From positions 1 to 10,403 of the forward strand of contig VAYV01000104.1 in NCBI GenBank assembly GCA_005883175.1: a stretch of DNA of 10,403 bases. Reading direction: 5' to 3'. The position numbers and the translations under genes were made by a program. Numbering within the stretch: position 1 is the stretch's first letter; every line of letters begins with the position of its first letter. The stretch is from Actinomycetota bacterium. Lineage in GTDB: Bacteria > Actinomycetota > AC-67. The notes below the pieces were generated by a model. The model was not told where the DNA came from. It did no database searches and worked only from the letters and a program-made list of their open reading frames with translations. Of the stretch, positions 1 through 7,119 are shown piece by piece.

Positions 1-798
1 CTGGATCTCACCGGGATCGACTTCGATCGCGTGTCCGAGGATCCCCTCTCGGCAGCGGAGATCCGTTGTCTCACCTACATGATGGACATCGAGCGACACA
101 CCGTCATCTACCTCCGCGACCTGCTGTCGACAGGCGCATCCAAAGACCCCGACGTCACGGCCTTCCTCTCGCTGTGGGTCTACGAAGAGTTCTGGCACGG
201 CGAAGCGATCGGCGCCTTCCTCCGAGCAGCCGGCATCGATTACCCGGCCACCCGCACCGCCGAGATCCGGGCGTATGCCGACGCCGGCAAGGCGCTCGTC
301 AACGGGCTCAAGATGCTCGCCGGGAAGGTGATCCCGGAATTCGTCGCGGTGCACATGACCTGGGGCGCGATGAACGAGATCTCGACGCTGTACGGCTACC
401 GTCAGATGATCGCGCGCACCCAGCACCCCATCCTCGTCGAGCTGCTCGGACGCATCATCAAAGACGAACGCCGTCACTTCGCCTTCTACTACAACCAAGC
501 GCGCGCCCGGCTGGAAGGCAGCAGGCGCGCGCAACGCCTCGTGCGATGGGCGCTCGGATCGCTCTGGACGCCGGTCGGTACGGGCGTGCGGCCGCAAGAG
601 GAAACCGACTACGTCGTGTGCCGGCTGTTCGGGGACGACGACGGCTTGGCGGCGACCGTCGAGATGGAGCGGGAGATGTCGAAGCTCCCCGGGCTCGGCG
701 GGATGCTTTTGATGCGGCGAGCGCGCAACCGTGCGCTCAAACGGATGGGTGTGACCTCTCGCCGAGGCAGGCTTCCGATCGCTGCGTTCTCGGCCTAA
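1..798 (+). CDS. Ferritin-like diiron protein, acyl-ACP desaturase type (5' end outside window)
   Basis: The reading frame is open from base 1, and its first codons (LDLTGIDFDR) look like coding sequence, so the gene probably begins upstream; the GTG at 31 is only the first start inside the window. Counting from that GTG, the helices carry a full set of carboxylate-bridged diiron ligands: E21 (DIERHT), E53/H56 (EEFWH), E116 (NEIST) and E146/H149 (DERRH). The spacing resembles soluble acyl-ACP desaturases and other ferritin-like oxygenases. There is no signal peptide or membrane segment, so a cytosolic enzyme is expected. By family, such proteins activate O2 to desaturate or hydroxylate a carrier-bound substrate; the substrate cannot be read from the sequence. 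The last 60 or so residues are basic and lack motifs. The gene ends 4 bp from the oppositely oriented receiver gene. The diiron fold is secure; desaturase versus another oxidase is open. Confidence 0.8.
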   Translation: MDLTGIDFDRVSEDPLSAAEIRCLTYMMDIERHTVIYLRDLLSTGASKDPDVTAFLSLWVYEEFWHGEAIGAFLRAAGIDYPATRTAEIRAYADAGKALVNGLKMLAGKVIPEFVAVHMTWGAMNEISTLYGYRQMIARTQHPILVELLGRIIKDERRHFAFYYNQARARLEGSRRAQRLVRWALGSLWTPVGTGVRPQEETDYVVCRLFGDDDGLAATVEMEREMSKLPGLGGMLLMRRARNRALKRMGVTSRRGRLPIAAFSA

Positions 799-802
799 CG
801 GC

Positions 803-1219
803 CTAGAGGATGCTCAGCTTGTCGAGCGCGCGCTGGCGGCGGTCGTCCTCGCCTTGGTGGAGCAACGTCCGGCGCACGACTTCGGTCAGCGTCGACGGGT
901 TGAACGGCTTCGGCAGATAGTCTGCCGCGCCGGAGAGCCACCCACGGATCTCGTCTTCACGCTGCACGCGAGCGGTGAGCAACACGATGGGGATCTGCGC
1001 CGTGCTCGCGTCGGCCTTGATCGCTTCCATGAACTGCCACCCATCGAGCCCGGGCATCATCACGTCGAGAAGGATCAGATCGGGGTGTTCGTTCCGGACC
1101 ATCTCGAGACCAGCCTCGCCGTCGCCCGCTTCGAGCACCTCGTAGCCTTCGAGCTGGAGGTTGACGCGACACATGAGCCGGATGTCCGGTTGGTCGTCGA
1201 CCACCAGGATGCGCGGCAC
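803..1219 (-). CDS. Stand-alone response regulator receiver (CheY-like)
   Basis: This is a single phosphoacceptor (REC) domain of 138 residues with no output domain. From the chosen GTG, the residues are D8/D9 (ILVVDDQ) in the acidic pocket, D52 (LLDVMMPG) as phosphoacceptor, T82 (VLLTA) and K104 (PKPF), so it should be phosphorylatable. A charged tail of about 20 residues follows the last helix. Three in-frame GTG starts exist at 1279, 1243 and 1219. I prefer 1219 because it places the start just before the first beta strand (PRILVVDD), as is usual, and an AAGG lies 10 nt upstream; the others would add an unstructured leader of 8 or 20 residues. No histidine kinase lies in the window, so its partner and target are unknown. 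It may act as a diffusible phosphorelay or protein-interaction switch. It lies downstream of the MATE gene on the same strand, with an 80-bp gap. Confidence 0.88.
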   Translation of the reverse strand: MPRILVVDDQPDIRLMCRVNLQLEGYEVLEAGDGEAGLEMVRNEHPDLILLDVMMPGLDGWQFMEAIKADASTAQIPIVLLTARVQREDEIRGWLSGAADYLPKPFNPSTLTEVVRRTLLHQGEDDRRQRALDKLSIL

Positions 1220-1299
1220 CGACGTGGAGCCTTGTGAGGTCACGGAACAAGGATGCTCGCATCTGTCGCGCTTTACCACAGACAGCGGTGGCTATTTCC

Positions 1300-1971
1300 T
1301 TATGGCCCGTTCGGGCTAGACACCGGCTGCATCCAGCGTTTTCCTGCGAACCGCGCTCCGACACCCGCGCATCGACCGAGCATCAGCAGCACGATCGCCG
1401 CCCACAGCCACAGAACGCCGGCGCGCGCACGCAACACGATCGCCGCCGCCGGCAGGAACACGAACACGGCCGCCGCGCCCATCGCGGCCGCGAGGTACGC
1501 GACGTCGGCTGCGCCGATCAACACCCCGTCGAGAACGAACACGACCGCGTTGAGCGGCTGCATCGCAGCGACGATCCACAGCAGCCGCACCGCCAGCGCG
1601 CGCACCGAGGAGTCGTTGGTGAAGAGCGGCGCGAGGCCCCAGCTGCTCGCCACGAGAACGACAGCGAGCCCCACGCCGACCACGACGCCCCACGTCAGCA
1701 TGCGCCGCGACGCTGCACGCGCATCCTCGGGGCGGCCGGCGCCGAGCATGTGACCGATCATCGCCTGCGCCGCGATCGCGATCGCGTCCATCGTCAGCGC
1801 GAGGAAGCTCCACACCTGGAACGCGATCTGATGCGCCGCGAGCGGAACGGTCCCGAAGCGCGCCGCGACCGCGGTCGCGCCCGACAACGCCGCCAGCAAC
1901 GTCGCCGTTCTCAGGACGAGCGGCCATCCGATGTCGAAGAGGTGACGTAAGCCCGCGCGATCCGGGCGATC
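1300..1971 (-). pseudogene. MATE efflux transporter, C-terminal part (frameshifted half)
   Basis: This frame encodes about 223 residues of the second half of a DinF-type MATE transporter, from the lead-in to TM7 (RPDRAGLRHLFDIGWPL) through the conserved LAAHQIAFQVWSFLAL segment, a MIGHMLGAG loop and a terminal helix ending about 18 residues before the TAA. About six hydrophobic segments are visible. It is offset by one frame from the N-terminal half and has no credible start of its own at the junction. Homology-type sequence begins near 1971; upstream of that the same frame reads as arginine-rich shadow. MATE proteins export cationic or other small molecules by Na+ or H+ antiport and need both six-helix bundles, so this fragment alone should not function. 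If the frameshift is an assembly error, the two halves are one working gene. Confidence 0.8.
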
Positions 1972-2525
1972 CCCCACCCGAAGCCGTAGATCAGCACGAG
2001 CTCGAGCGCGAGGTTGAACACGTTGGCGATGCCGGCGACGACGAACCCGGTGCGCGCGTCCTGCAACCCGCGGACGAACCCCATCCCGGCGAGGGCCGCG
2101 AGCACCGCAGGCGCGCCCAGCGCGCTGATCCGAAGGTACGTCAGCGCGTACGTGCGGACGGCGCCGCGCGCGCCCATGATGGAAACCGCCGGTGAGGCAA
2201 GACCGATCCCGAGCGCGAGAAGGACGAGTCCGAGCGTCGCCGAGACCCACAACGCTTGCACGGCGTGGCCGGTCGCACGACTGCGGTCGCGCGCTCCCAC
2301 CGCGCGCGCAACGGTGGCGGTCGTCCCGTATGCAAGGAAGTTGAAGAGCAGGAACGCCGTTGTGAGCAGCGTTCCGGCCACGGCGAGCCCGCCGAGCTGC
2401 GCGCGCCCGAGGTGCCCGACGACCGCGGTATCGACGAGGACGTACAGCGGCTCCGCAGCCAGCGAACCCAAAGCCGGCACGGCGAGCCGGACGATGTCGC
2501 GGTCGTACTCGGACGGACGGAACAC
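1911..2525 (-). pseudogene. MATE efflux transporter (DinF type), N-terminal part
   Basis: It encodes about 187 genuine residues, then 17 out-of-frame residues before a stop at 1911. The N-terminus (EYDRDIVRLAVPALG, then EPLYVLVDTAVVGHLG) is characteristic of the DinF branch of the MATE family, and five to six membrane helices follow. Coding similarity ends at GFGWGIA near 1965. The expected continuation through the end of TM6 and the inter-bundle loop (about 30 residues in relatives, from memory) is missing, and TM7 resumes in another frame. I chose the GTG at 2525 because a TACTAT hexamer ends 6 nt upstream, which fits leaderless transcription; the frame stays open to 2597, but that would overlap the divergent M16 gene. 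The join contains the 7-nt direct repeat GGATCGC (1972-1966 and 1963-1957). The family is clear; whether the gene is truly broken is not. Confidence 0.8.
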
Positions 2526-2531
2526 GGATGC

Positions 2532-2537
2532 ATAGTA
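2532..2537 (-). promoter_or_regulatory. Putative -10 element of the MATE gene (leaderless)
   Basis: The minus strand reads TACTAT followed by six bases and then the GTG at 2525. That spacing would put the transcription start on or next to the start codon, as in actinobacterial leaderless genes. No convincing -35 is seen. An AGGA about 19 nt upstream of the GTG is too far to serve as its ribosome-binding site. Confidence 0.4.
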
Positions 2538-2541
2538 GGGG

Positions 2542-2547
2542 TATCCT
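2542..2547 (+). promoter_or_regulatory. Putative -10 element of the M16 peptidase operon
   Basis: TATCCT lies 9 bases before the ATG at 2557, so the predicted transcript would have a leader of only 2-3 nt. The same hexamer precedes the TMEM175-like gene at 8485. No Shine-Dalgarno sequence lies at normal spacing. The element sits 4 bp from the opposing -10 of the MATE gene, so the two promoters probably compete. Confidence 0.4.
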
Positions 2548-2556
2548 TCGGCACCG

Positions 2557-3855
2557 ATGCCGAAAACACTGACGACCACGATCCCCATCGAGCGCACCCG
2601 GCTTGCAAACGGATTGCGCGTCGTTTTCGCGCCCGACCGCTCATCGCCGGCCGTGTTCGTCGCCGTCTATTACGACGTCGGCTTCCGCTCCGAGCCGAAG
2701 GGCCGCAGCGGGTTCGCGCACTTATTCGAGCATCTCATGTTCCAGGGCTCGGCGACGCTCGAGAAAGGCATGCACGACTCTCTCGTGACCGGCAACGGCG
2801 GGATCCTGAACGGGAGCACACGCAACGACTTCACGAACTACTTCGACATGATGCCGTCCAACGCGCTCGAGATCGCCTTGTTCCTCGAAGCGGACCGGAT
2901 GCGCGCGGTGCGACTCACGTCCGAGAACTTGCAGAACCAGGTCGACGTCGTGAAGGAAGAGATCCTCGTCAACGTGAAGAACCAGCCCTACGGCGGCTTC
3001 CCTTGGCTCTACCTGCCCATGGCCTTGTTCACCACCTTCCCGAACGCGCACGACGCGTACGGCGATTTCGCCGACCTCGACGCGGCCACGTTGGAGGACG
3101 CCGCGGACTTCTTCGATCGCTACTACACGCCGTCCAATGCCGTGCTGGCGATCGCCGGCGACGTCGATCCCGACGATGCGACCGCGATCATCGAACGGCA
3201 CTTCGGTTCGATCGAGGAGCGGCCGGCACCGCCACCCGTCGACGCGTCGGAGCCGGTTCCGTCAGCCGAACGGCGCGTCGTCCACCCCGACCCGAACGCC
3301 CCGCAGCCGGCCGTCGCGATCGCATATCGCATCCCGGACCCGATCGCCGAATTCGACGACTACTGCGCCACCGTGCTGCTGTCGTCGATCTTGATCGACG
3401 GGGAAGCGTCTCGGCTCTACCAGCGGCTCGTGAAGACCCATCGTCTGGCGAGCCACGTGAGCGGCGACGTCGGGCTCGTCGCCGGCACGTTCGAGGTGCG
3501 CGGCCCATCGATGCTGCACCTCGCGGCGTGGTACCCGGGGACGCCCGACCCGGATCGCATCCTCGCGGCTATCGACGAAGAGGTCTCGCGCGTCGCCGAC
3601 GGCGTCGAGGCGGAAGAGCTCGACCGCTTCCGCAGCTCCTACATCGCCGACTACCTCGGCTCGGTCGATGCGCTGTCTCAGCGAGGGATGCTCATCGCCG
3701 CGTTCGAGCAGCAGCGCGCGAACGCCGAGCTGATTAACGAGATCCCGTCGGCTCTTGCGCGCGTTCAGGCGGACGACGTCGCCCGCATGGCGCGCGCGTG
3801 GCTGCAGCCGGGTCGCCGCGCGATTCTCGACGTGCATCCGGGAGCGAACGCGTGA
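2557..3855 (+). CDS. M16B zinc metallopeptidase, catalytic subunit
   Basis: The 432-residue product has the normal length for a bacterial M16B subunit. The inverted zinc motif HxxEH is H55-L-F-E58-H59; E58 is the catalytic base, and E135 (or E134, in VVKEEI) is at the right distance to be the third zinc ligand. The surrounding segments (NGLRV at 18-22, FAHLFEHLMFQGS, NGSTRNDFTNYF, NQPYGGFPW) are typical, and the actinobacterial flavour is strong. The C-terminal half is the second M16 domain, but at the place where the Arg/Tyr substrate-binding motif should be it reads LVKTHRLASH, so that function seems to be lost here. There is no signal peptide, so the protein is probably cytosolic. Its stop overlaps the next gene's start by 3 bases (GTGA), implying translational coupling and a 1:1 heterodimer. 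Likely substrates are peptides or unfolded proteins, but the actual substrate is unknown. Confidence 0.92.
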   Translation: MPKTLTTTIPIERTRLANGLRVVFAPDRSSPAVFVAVYYDVGFRSEPKGRSGFAHLFEHLMFQGSATLEKGMHDSLVTGNGGILNGSTRNDFTNYFDMMPSNALEIALFLEADRMRAVRLTSENLQNQVDVVKEEILVNVKNQPYGGFPWLYLPMALFTTFPNAHDAYGDFADLDAATLEDAADFFDRYYTPSNAVLAIAGDVDPDDATAIIERHFGSIEERPAPPPVDASEPVPSAERRVVHPDPNAPQPAVAIAYRIPDPIAEFDDYCATVLLSSILIDGEASRLYQRLVKTHRLASHVSGDVGLVAGTFEVRGPSMLHLAAWYPGTPDPDRILAAIDEEVSRVADGVEAEELDRFRSSYIADYLGSVDALSQRGMLIAAFEQQRANAELINEIPSALARVQADDVARMARAWLQPGRRAILDVHPGANA

Positions 3856-5192
3856 GCATCGCCGCCGCGATCCCGCCGGTCGGCAAGGCCCGCCCGCTGA
3901 AGGTTCCGCAGGTCACCGACCGGACCCTGCGAAACGGCTTGCGCGTGATCGCCGTCAAACGGTCGAGCGTCCCTCGCGCGGAGCTCCGGCTGCGGATGCC
4001 CGCCGGTTTGATCTACGACACGGGCGACGGGGTGCGCGCGCGCCTGCTCCCCGACACGATGCTGGCGGGCACGAAGGATCGGTCGAGCGTCGAGATCGCG
4101 CGTGAGCTGCAGCGTCTCGGCGCCTCCCTCGCCGCGTCCGCCGACGACGATGACCTGATCGTTCACGCCGGCGTGCTCGCGCAGAACCTCAAGCCGCTGC
4201 TCGCGCTCGTGGCCGAAACGCTGACGCAGCCCGCCTTCGCAGCCGACGAGGTCACCGTTGCACGCGATCGCATCGCGCAAGAGATCATCATCCGACGCAG
4301 CCAGCCGTCGGCGATCGCTTCCGATGCGCTCGACGCGCGCGTGTACGGCCGGCACCGATACGGCCGAGGATTGCCCACGCCCGAGGCCGTGCGGCGCATC
4401 GGTGCAGGGCCGCTCCGCACGTACCACGCGCAGCACATCGCGCCGCGGGGCAGCTCGCTGGTCATCGTCGGCGATGTTTCACCGGCGAAAGCGGCCGACC
4501 TGGCGGAGGAGATGCTCGCACCGTGGCGCGTCAAGACGACGGCGGCATCGCCGGCCAAGCCGCCTGCTCCGCCGACCGGCCTGCCGGTGTTGATCGTCGA
4601 CCGGCCCGGTGCGGTCCAGACGAACATCCGCATGGCCGGTCGTTGGAAGAAGCGCGGCGCGCCGGACTTCTACGCGCTCGCGATGGCGCACAACGTGTTC
4701 GGTGGATACTTCTCGTCGCGGTTGGTCAAGAACATCCGCGAAGACAAGGGCTACACGTACTCGCCGGGGAGCGCGATAGACCACCGCCGGCTCTGCTCGA
4801 CGTTCATCGTCGCTGCGGACGTCGGCACCGAAGTGACCGGTCCGTCGCTGCTCGAGATCCGATACGAGCTCGGCCGCATGACGCTGCTTCCAGTCTCGCA
4901 AGAGGAGCTCGACGCGGGACGGCGGTACCTCGCCGGCGTGACGATGCTGTCGACGCAGACGCAATCGGGCCTCGCCTCGTACATCGATTCGATCACGGCC
5001 GCAGGGCTCGGGATCGACTATCTGCGCGACTTCCGGGCGAACCTCCAGAAGGTCACCCCCGACGACGTCCTGCGGGTCGCGGCCGAGTACCTGTCGCCGC
5101 GGAACCTGCTGACGGTGATGGTCGGGGACGTGTCGGCCATCAAGCGCTCCGTGGAGGCGCTGGAGCCCGTGGAGGTCACGACGGCCCTCTGA
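3852..5192 (+). CDS. M16B peptidase partner subunit (non-zinc, R/Y subunit)
   Basis: The product has 446 residues. The GTG at 3852 overlaps the previous stop, and GGAG lies 8 nt upstream. NGLRVIAV (28-35) aligns with the same position in the catalytic partner, but the HxxEH site is replaced by R64-L-L-P67-D68, so it cannot bind zinc in the usual way. The second domain has the intact M16 substrate-grip motif: R290 within SSRLVKNIREDKGYTYS, with R296 and Y303 seven residues apart, as in the characterised bacterial R/Y-containing subunits. Family knowledge says this subunit contributes Arg/Tyr contacts to the peptide in the chamber formed with the zinc subunit. A Pro/Ala-rich stretch near residues 233-245 is the probable inter-domain hinge. 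No secretion signal is present. The heterodimer with the preceding gene is inferred from the complementary motifs and the coupling. Confidence 0.9.
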   Translation: MSIAAAIPPVGKARPLKVPQVTDRTLRNGLRVIAVKRSSVPRAELRLRMPAGLIYDTGDGVRARLLPDTMLAGTKDRSSVEIARELQRLGASLAASADDDDLIVHAGVLAQNLKPLLALVAETLTQPAFAADEVTVARDRIAQEIIIRRSQPSAIASDALDARVYGRHRYGRGLPTPEAVRRIGAGPLRTYHAQHIAPRGSSLVIVGDVSPAKAADLAEEMLAPWRVKTTAASPAKPPAPPTGLPVLIVDRPGAVQTNIRMAGRWKKRGAPDFYALAMAHNVFGGYFSSRLVKNIREDKGYTYSPGSAIDHRRLCSTFIVAADVGTEVTGPSLLEIRYELGRMTLLPVSQEELDAGRRYLAGVTMLSTQTQSGLASYIDSITAAGLGIDYLRDFRANLQKVTPDDVLRVAAEYLSPRNLLTVMVGDVSAIKRSVEALEPVEVTTAL

Positions 5193-5198
5193 GGGCCG
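5182..5198. terminator. Perfect inverted repeat over the M16 stop codon (possible weak terminator)
   Basis: CGGCCCTCTGAGGGCCG is a perfect dyad of 8-nt arms around one base; as RNA it folds into about 7 GC-rich pairs with a 3-nt loop and includes the TGA at 5190-5192. No T-tract follows, so it is not a classical intrinsic terminator. It could pause polymerase, protect the 3' end or partly separate the M16 operon from the downstream methyltransferase gene. Confidence 0.35.
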
Positions 5199-5228
5199 AA
5201 TCGCCCTGAACGGCACACCGTCCGGCGT

Positions 5229-5262
5229 TAAGGTAGTTTCCTCCACTTCCCCAACTGAGGAG
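5229..5262 (+). promoter_or_regulatory. Leader of the methyltransferase/reductase gene: possible -10 and strong RBS
   Basis: TAAGGT at 5229-5234 (or TAGTTT at 5234-5239) could be a -10 element. GAGGAG at 5257-5262 is the best Shine-Dalgarno sequence in the window. Its 5-nt spacing points to the CTG at 5268, not to the TTG at 5310, and so decides the start. The 75-bp gap is too short for a known SAM or cobalamin riboswitch, and I see no such fold. Confidence 0.45.
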
Positions 5263-5267
5263 CCATC

Positions 5268-7103
5268 CTGAAGAGAAGCGAGTTCGCCGACCTCGTCGCC
5301 GAGCAGCCCTTGCTCGCCGACGGCGGGACCGGCACCACCCTGGTCGCGCGCGGCGTCCGGCCGGACGCATGCTTCGATGCGCTCAACGTGGCCGCGCGCG
5401 ACCTGGTCCGCGAGGTCCATGAGAGCTTCGTCGAGGCCGGAGCGCAGGTCGTGGAGACGAACACGTTCGGCGCCAACCGCTACAAGCTGGCCGCGCACGA
5501 CTTCGCGTTCCGGGTCCATGAGATCAACGTGGCCGGTGTTGCGCGCGCCCGCGAAGCGGGCGCGCGCTACGTGGCCGGGTCGGTCGGGCCTTTGGGGGTC
5601 CGTCTCGCGCCCTACGGACGGGTCCCCAAAGATGAGGCGCAGGAGGCCTTCGCCGAGCAGATCCGCGGTCTTGTCGACGGCGGCGCCGACCTTCTGATCC
5701 TCGAGACGCACTCCGACGTCGCGGAGCTCGAGCAGGCCGTTTTGGCCGCGCGCGCGGTGACCGACCTCCCGGTCATCGCGTCGCTCACGTTCACTCGGGA
5801 CGACCGCACGCTGCTCGGCGAGTCGCCCGAAGCCGCCGCCGCACGCCTGGCGGGTCTCGAGGTCGACATGCTAGGCGTGAACTGCTCGGAGGGTCCCGAG
5901 CAGGTTCTGCGCTTGATCACAGTGATGAAGCCTCACGCGGGAGGGATCCCTCTCGTCGCCCAACCGAACGCGGGCGGACCGCAACGCCTCGGCGGCCGGA
6001 TCATGTTCAGCGCGACGCCGGAGTACTTCGGCGAGTATGCGACGGCGTTCGTCGCGGCAGGGGTTCGTCTGGTCGGCGGCTGCTGCGGCACTCAGCCGGC
6101 GCACATCCGCGCGATGGCGAGCGCGCTCGCGGCTCCCGCACGGCCACTCGACATCGAAGTCGAAGAGCAGCCCGCCGAGCCGGCGGACGTGCGGATGCCC
6201 TCAGAGCGTCCAACCGGGTTGGCGACCAAGCTCGCGTCGCGCGCGCTCACGATCGCGGTCGAGATGGAACCGCCGCGCGGCTTCTCGGCCGCGCGCCTCG
6301 TCGCCGGCGCCGACACGTTGCGAGCAGCCGGTGCCGACGTGATCAACGTCAGCGACATGCCGACGGCGCGCATGCGTATGAGCGCGTGGGCGGCGTGTCA
6401 CCTCGTGCAGCAAGAAGCCGGGATCGAAACGGTGCTGCACTTCCCGACGCGCGGCCGCAACCTGCTGCGCGTGCAAGGCGACTTGCTGGCCGCCTACGCG
6501 CTCGGGATCCGGAACATCTTCGCGGTGATGGGCGACTCGACGTCGATCGGCGACTTTCCCGAGGCGACCGACCTCTCCGACGTGACACCCTCGGGCCTCA
6601 TCGCGCTCGTGAAGGGTTCGCTGAACGCCGGGCTCGACCGTGCCGGCTCATCGATCGGCGATCCGACGAGCTTCGTCGTCGCGTGCGCGCTCAACGTCAC
6701 GGCGTCGGACCTCGAGCGGGAAGCACGCGTGCTGAAGCGCAAGATCGACGCGGGGGCCGACTACGCGATCACGCAAGCGATCTTCGATGCCGAGCGGCTG
6801 GACCGCTTCCGCGCGCTCTACGAGGAACAGTACGGGCCGCTCGAGCTTCCCATCCTCGGCGGCGTGCTTCCGATCGCGTCGCGCCGGCACGCCGAGTTTC
6901 TGCACAACGAGGTTCCGGGCATCGACATCCCCGATGCGATCCGTAAGCGCGTCGGCAAAGCCGCCGACGAGCGGGCGGAAGGCCTTGCCGTTGCCGTCAA
7001 CCTGTGCGACGAGTTGCGCGCCCGCGTCGCAGGCCTGTATCTCATTCCTCCGTTCCGCCGGTACGACCACGCGGCCGAGTTGATCGAGCTGGTTCGCAGC
7101 TGA
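5268..7103 (+). CDS. Bifunctional homocysteine S-methyltransferase / methylenetetrahydrofolate reductase
   Basis: This 611-residue fusion matches the length and order of the YitJ-type protein. Residues 1 to about 295 form the homocysteine methyltransferase barrel (LLADGGTGTT near the start, ETNTFGANRYKL). Its zinc-thiolate ligands are C206 (GVNCSEG) and C272/C273 (GGCCGTQP); it transfers a methyl group to homocysteine to give methionine. After an acidic Glu/Pro linker, residues from about 325 form the FAD-dependent MTHFR barrel (VEMEPPRG, INVSDMPTARMRMS, TRGRNLLRVQGDLL, FAVMGDS), which reduces 5,10-methylene-THF to 5-methyl-THF. The start is unusual: the frame has a stop at 5256 and no ATG or GTG before the conserved core. 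CTG at 5268 with GAGGAG 5 nt upstream gives an N-terminus of normal length, whereas TTG at 5310 would begin only three codons before the conserved GGTGTT. It is a cytosolic enzyme of the methionine/one-carbon cycle, 16 bp upstream of the next gene. Confidence 0.93.
   Translation: MKRSEFADLVAEQPLLADGGTGTTLVARGVRPDACFDALNVAARDLVREVHESFVEAGAQVVETNTFGANRYKLAAHDFAFRVHEINVAGVARAREAGARYVAGSVGPLGVRLAPYGRVPKDEAQEAFAEQIRGLVDGGADLLILETHSDVAELEQAVLAARAVTDLPVIASLTFTRDDRTLLGESPEAAAARLAGLEVDMLGVNCSEGPEQVLRLITVMKPHAGGIPLVAQPNAGGPQRLGGRIMFSATPEYFGEYATAFVAAGVRLVGGCCGTQPAHIRAMASALAAPARPLDIEVEEQPAEPADVRMPSERPTGLATKLASRALTIAVEMEPPRGFSAARLVAGADTLRAAGADVINVSDMPTARMRMSAWAACHLVQQEAGIETVLHFPTRGRNLLRVQGDLLAAYALGIRNIFAVMGDSTSIGDFPEATDLSDVTPSGLIALVKGSLNAGLDRAGSSIGDPTSFVVACALNVTASDLEREARVLKRKIDAGADYAITQAIFDAERLDRFRALYEEQYGPLELPILGGVLPIASRRHAEFLHNEVPGIDIPDAIRKRVGKAADERAEGLAVAVNLCDELRARVAGLYLIPPFRRYDHAAELIELVRS
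5541..5567. repeat. 12-bp perfect all-GC inverted repeat with GAA loop inside the methyltransferase domain
   Basis: GCGCGCGCCCGC (5541-5552) is the exact reverse complement of 5556-5567, separated by GAA. It encodes an Ala/Arg-rich helix, so codon bias accounts for part of it. The predicted hairpin is very stable and has alternating GC tracts. It lies in mRNA about 270 nt after the start. Confidence 0.7.
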
Positions 7104-7119
7104 GACGAAGGGACAAACG

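Noticed and set aside
791..806. GGCCTA repeated around the two opposing stop codons as a bidirectional terminator
   Set aside because: It is a short direct repeat; the only stem possible is four base pairs, too weak to support a terminator call.
1304..1317. GGCCCGTTCGGGCT hairpin at the end of the MATE gene as an intrinsic terminator
   Set aside because: It has only about five pairs with a 2-nt centre, lies inside the last codons, and has no T-tract on the coding strand.
1234..1950. Long plus-strand open frames opposite the MATE gene
   Set aside because: Their His/Arg/Asp-rich composition is antisense shadow; the minus strand shows clear MATE helices.
2256..2556. Upstream extension of the first M16 gene or a separate plus-strand gene here
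   Set aside because: The plus frame is arginine-rich antisense of the MATE N-terminus, whereas the ATG at 2557 gives a normal M16 N-terminus.
2498..2644. ATG at 2533 on the minus strand with AGGA at good spacing as the MATE start
   Set aside because: It lies in the wrong frame and encodes shadow sequence; the GTG at 2525 is in the MATE frame with a -10 hexamer at leaderless spacing.
3123..3837. Long open frames on the minus strand opposite the M16 genes, and similar long frames opposite the MTHFR fusion
   Set aside because: They are Arg/Ala/Gly-rich shadows produced by GC-biased third codon positions, with no family motifs and no start signals.
5193..5267. SAM or cobalamin riboswitch before the methionine-cycle gene
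   Set aside because: The gap is only 75 bp and lacks the conserved cores of those aptamers.
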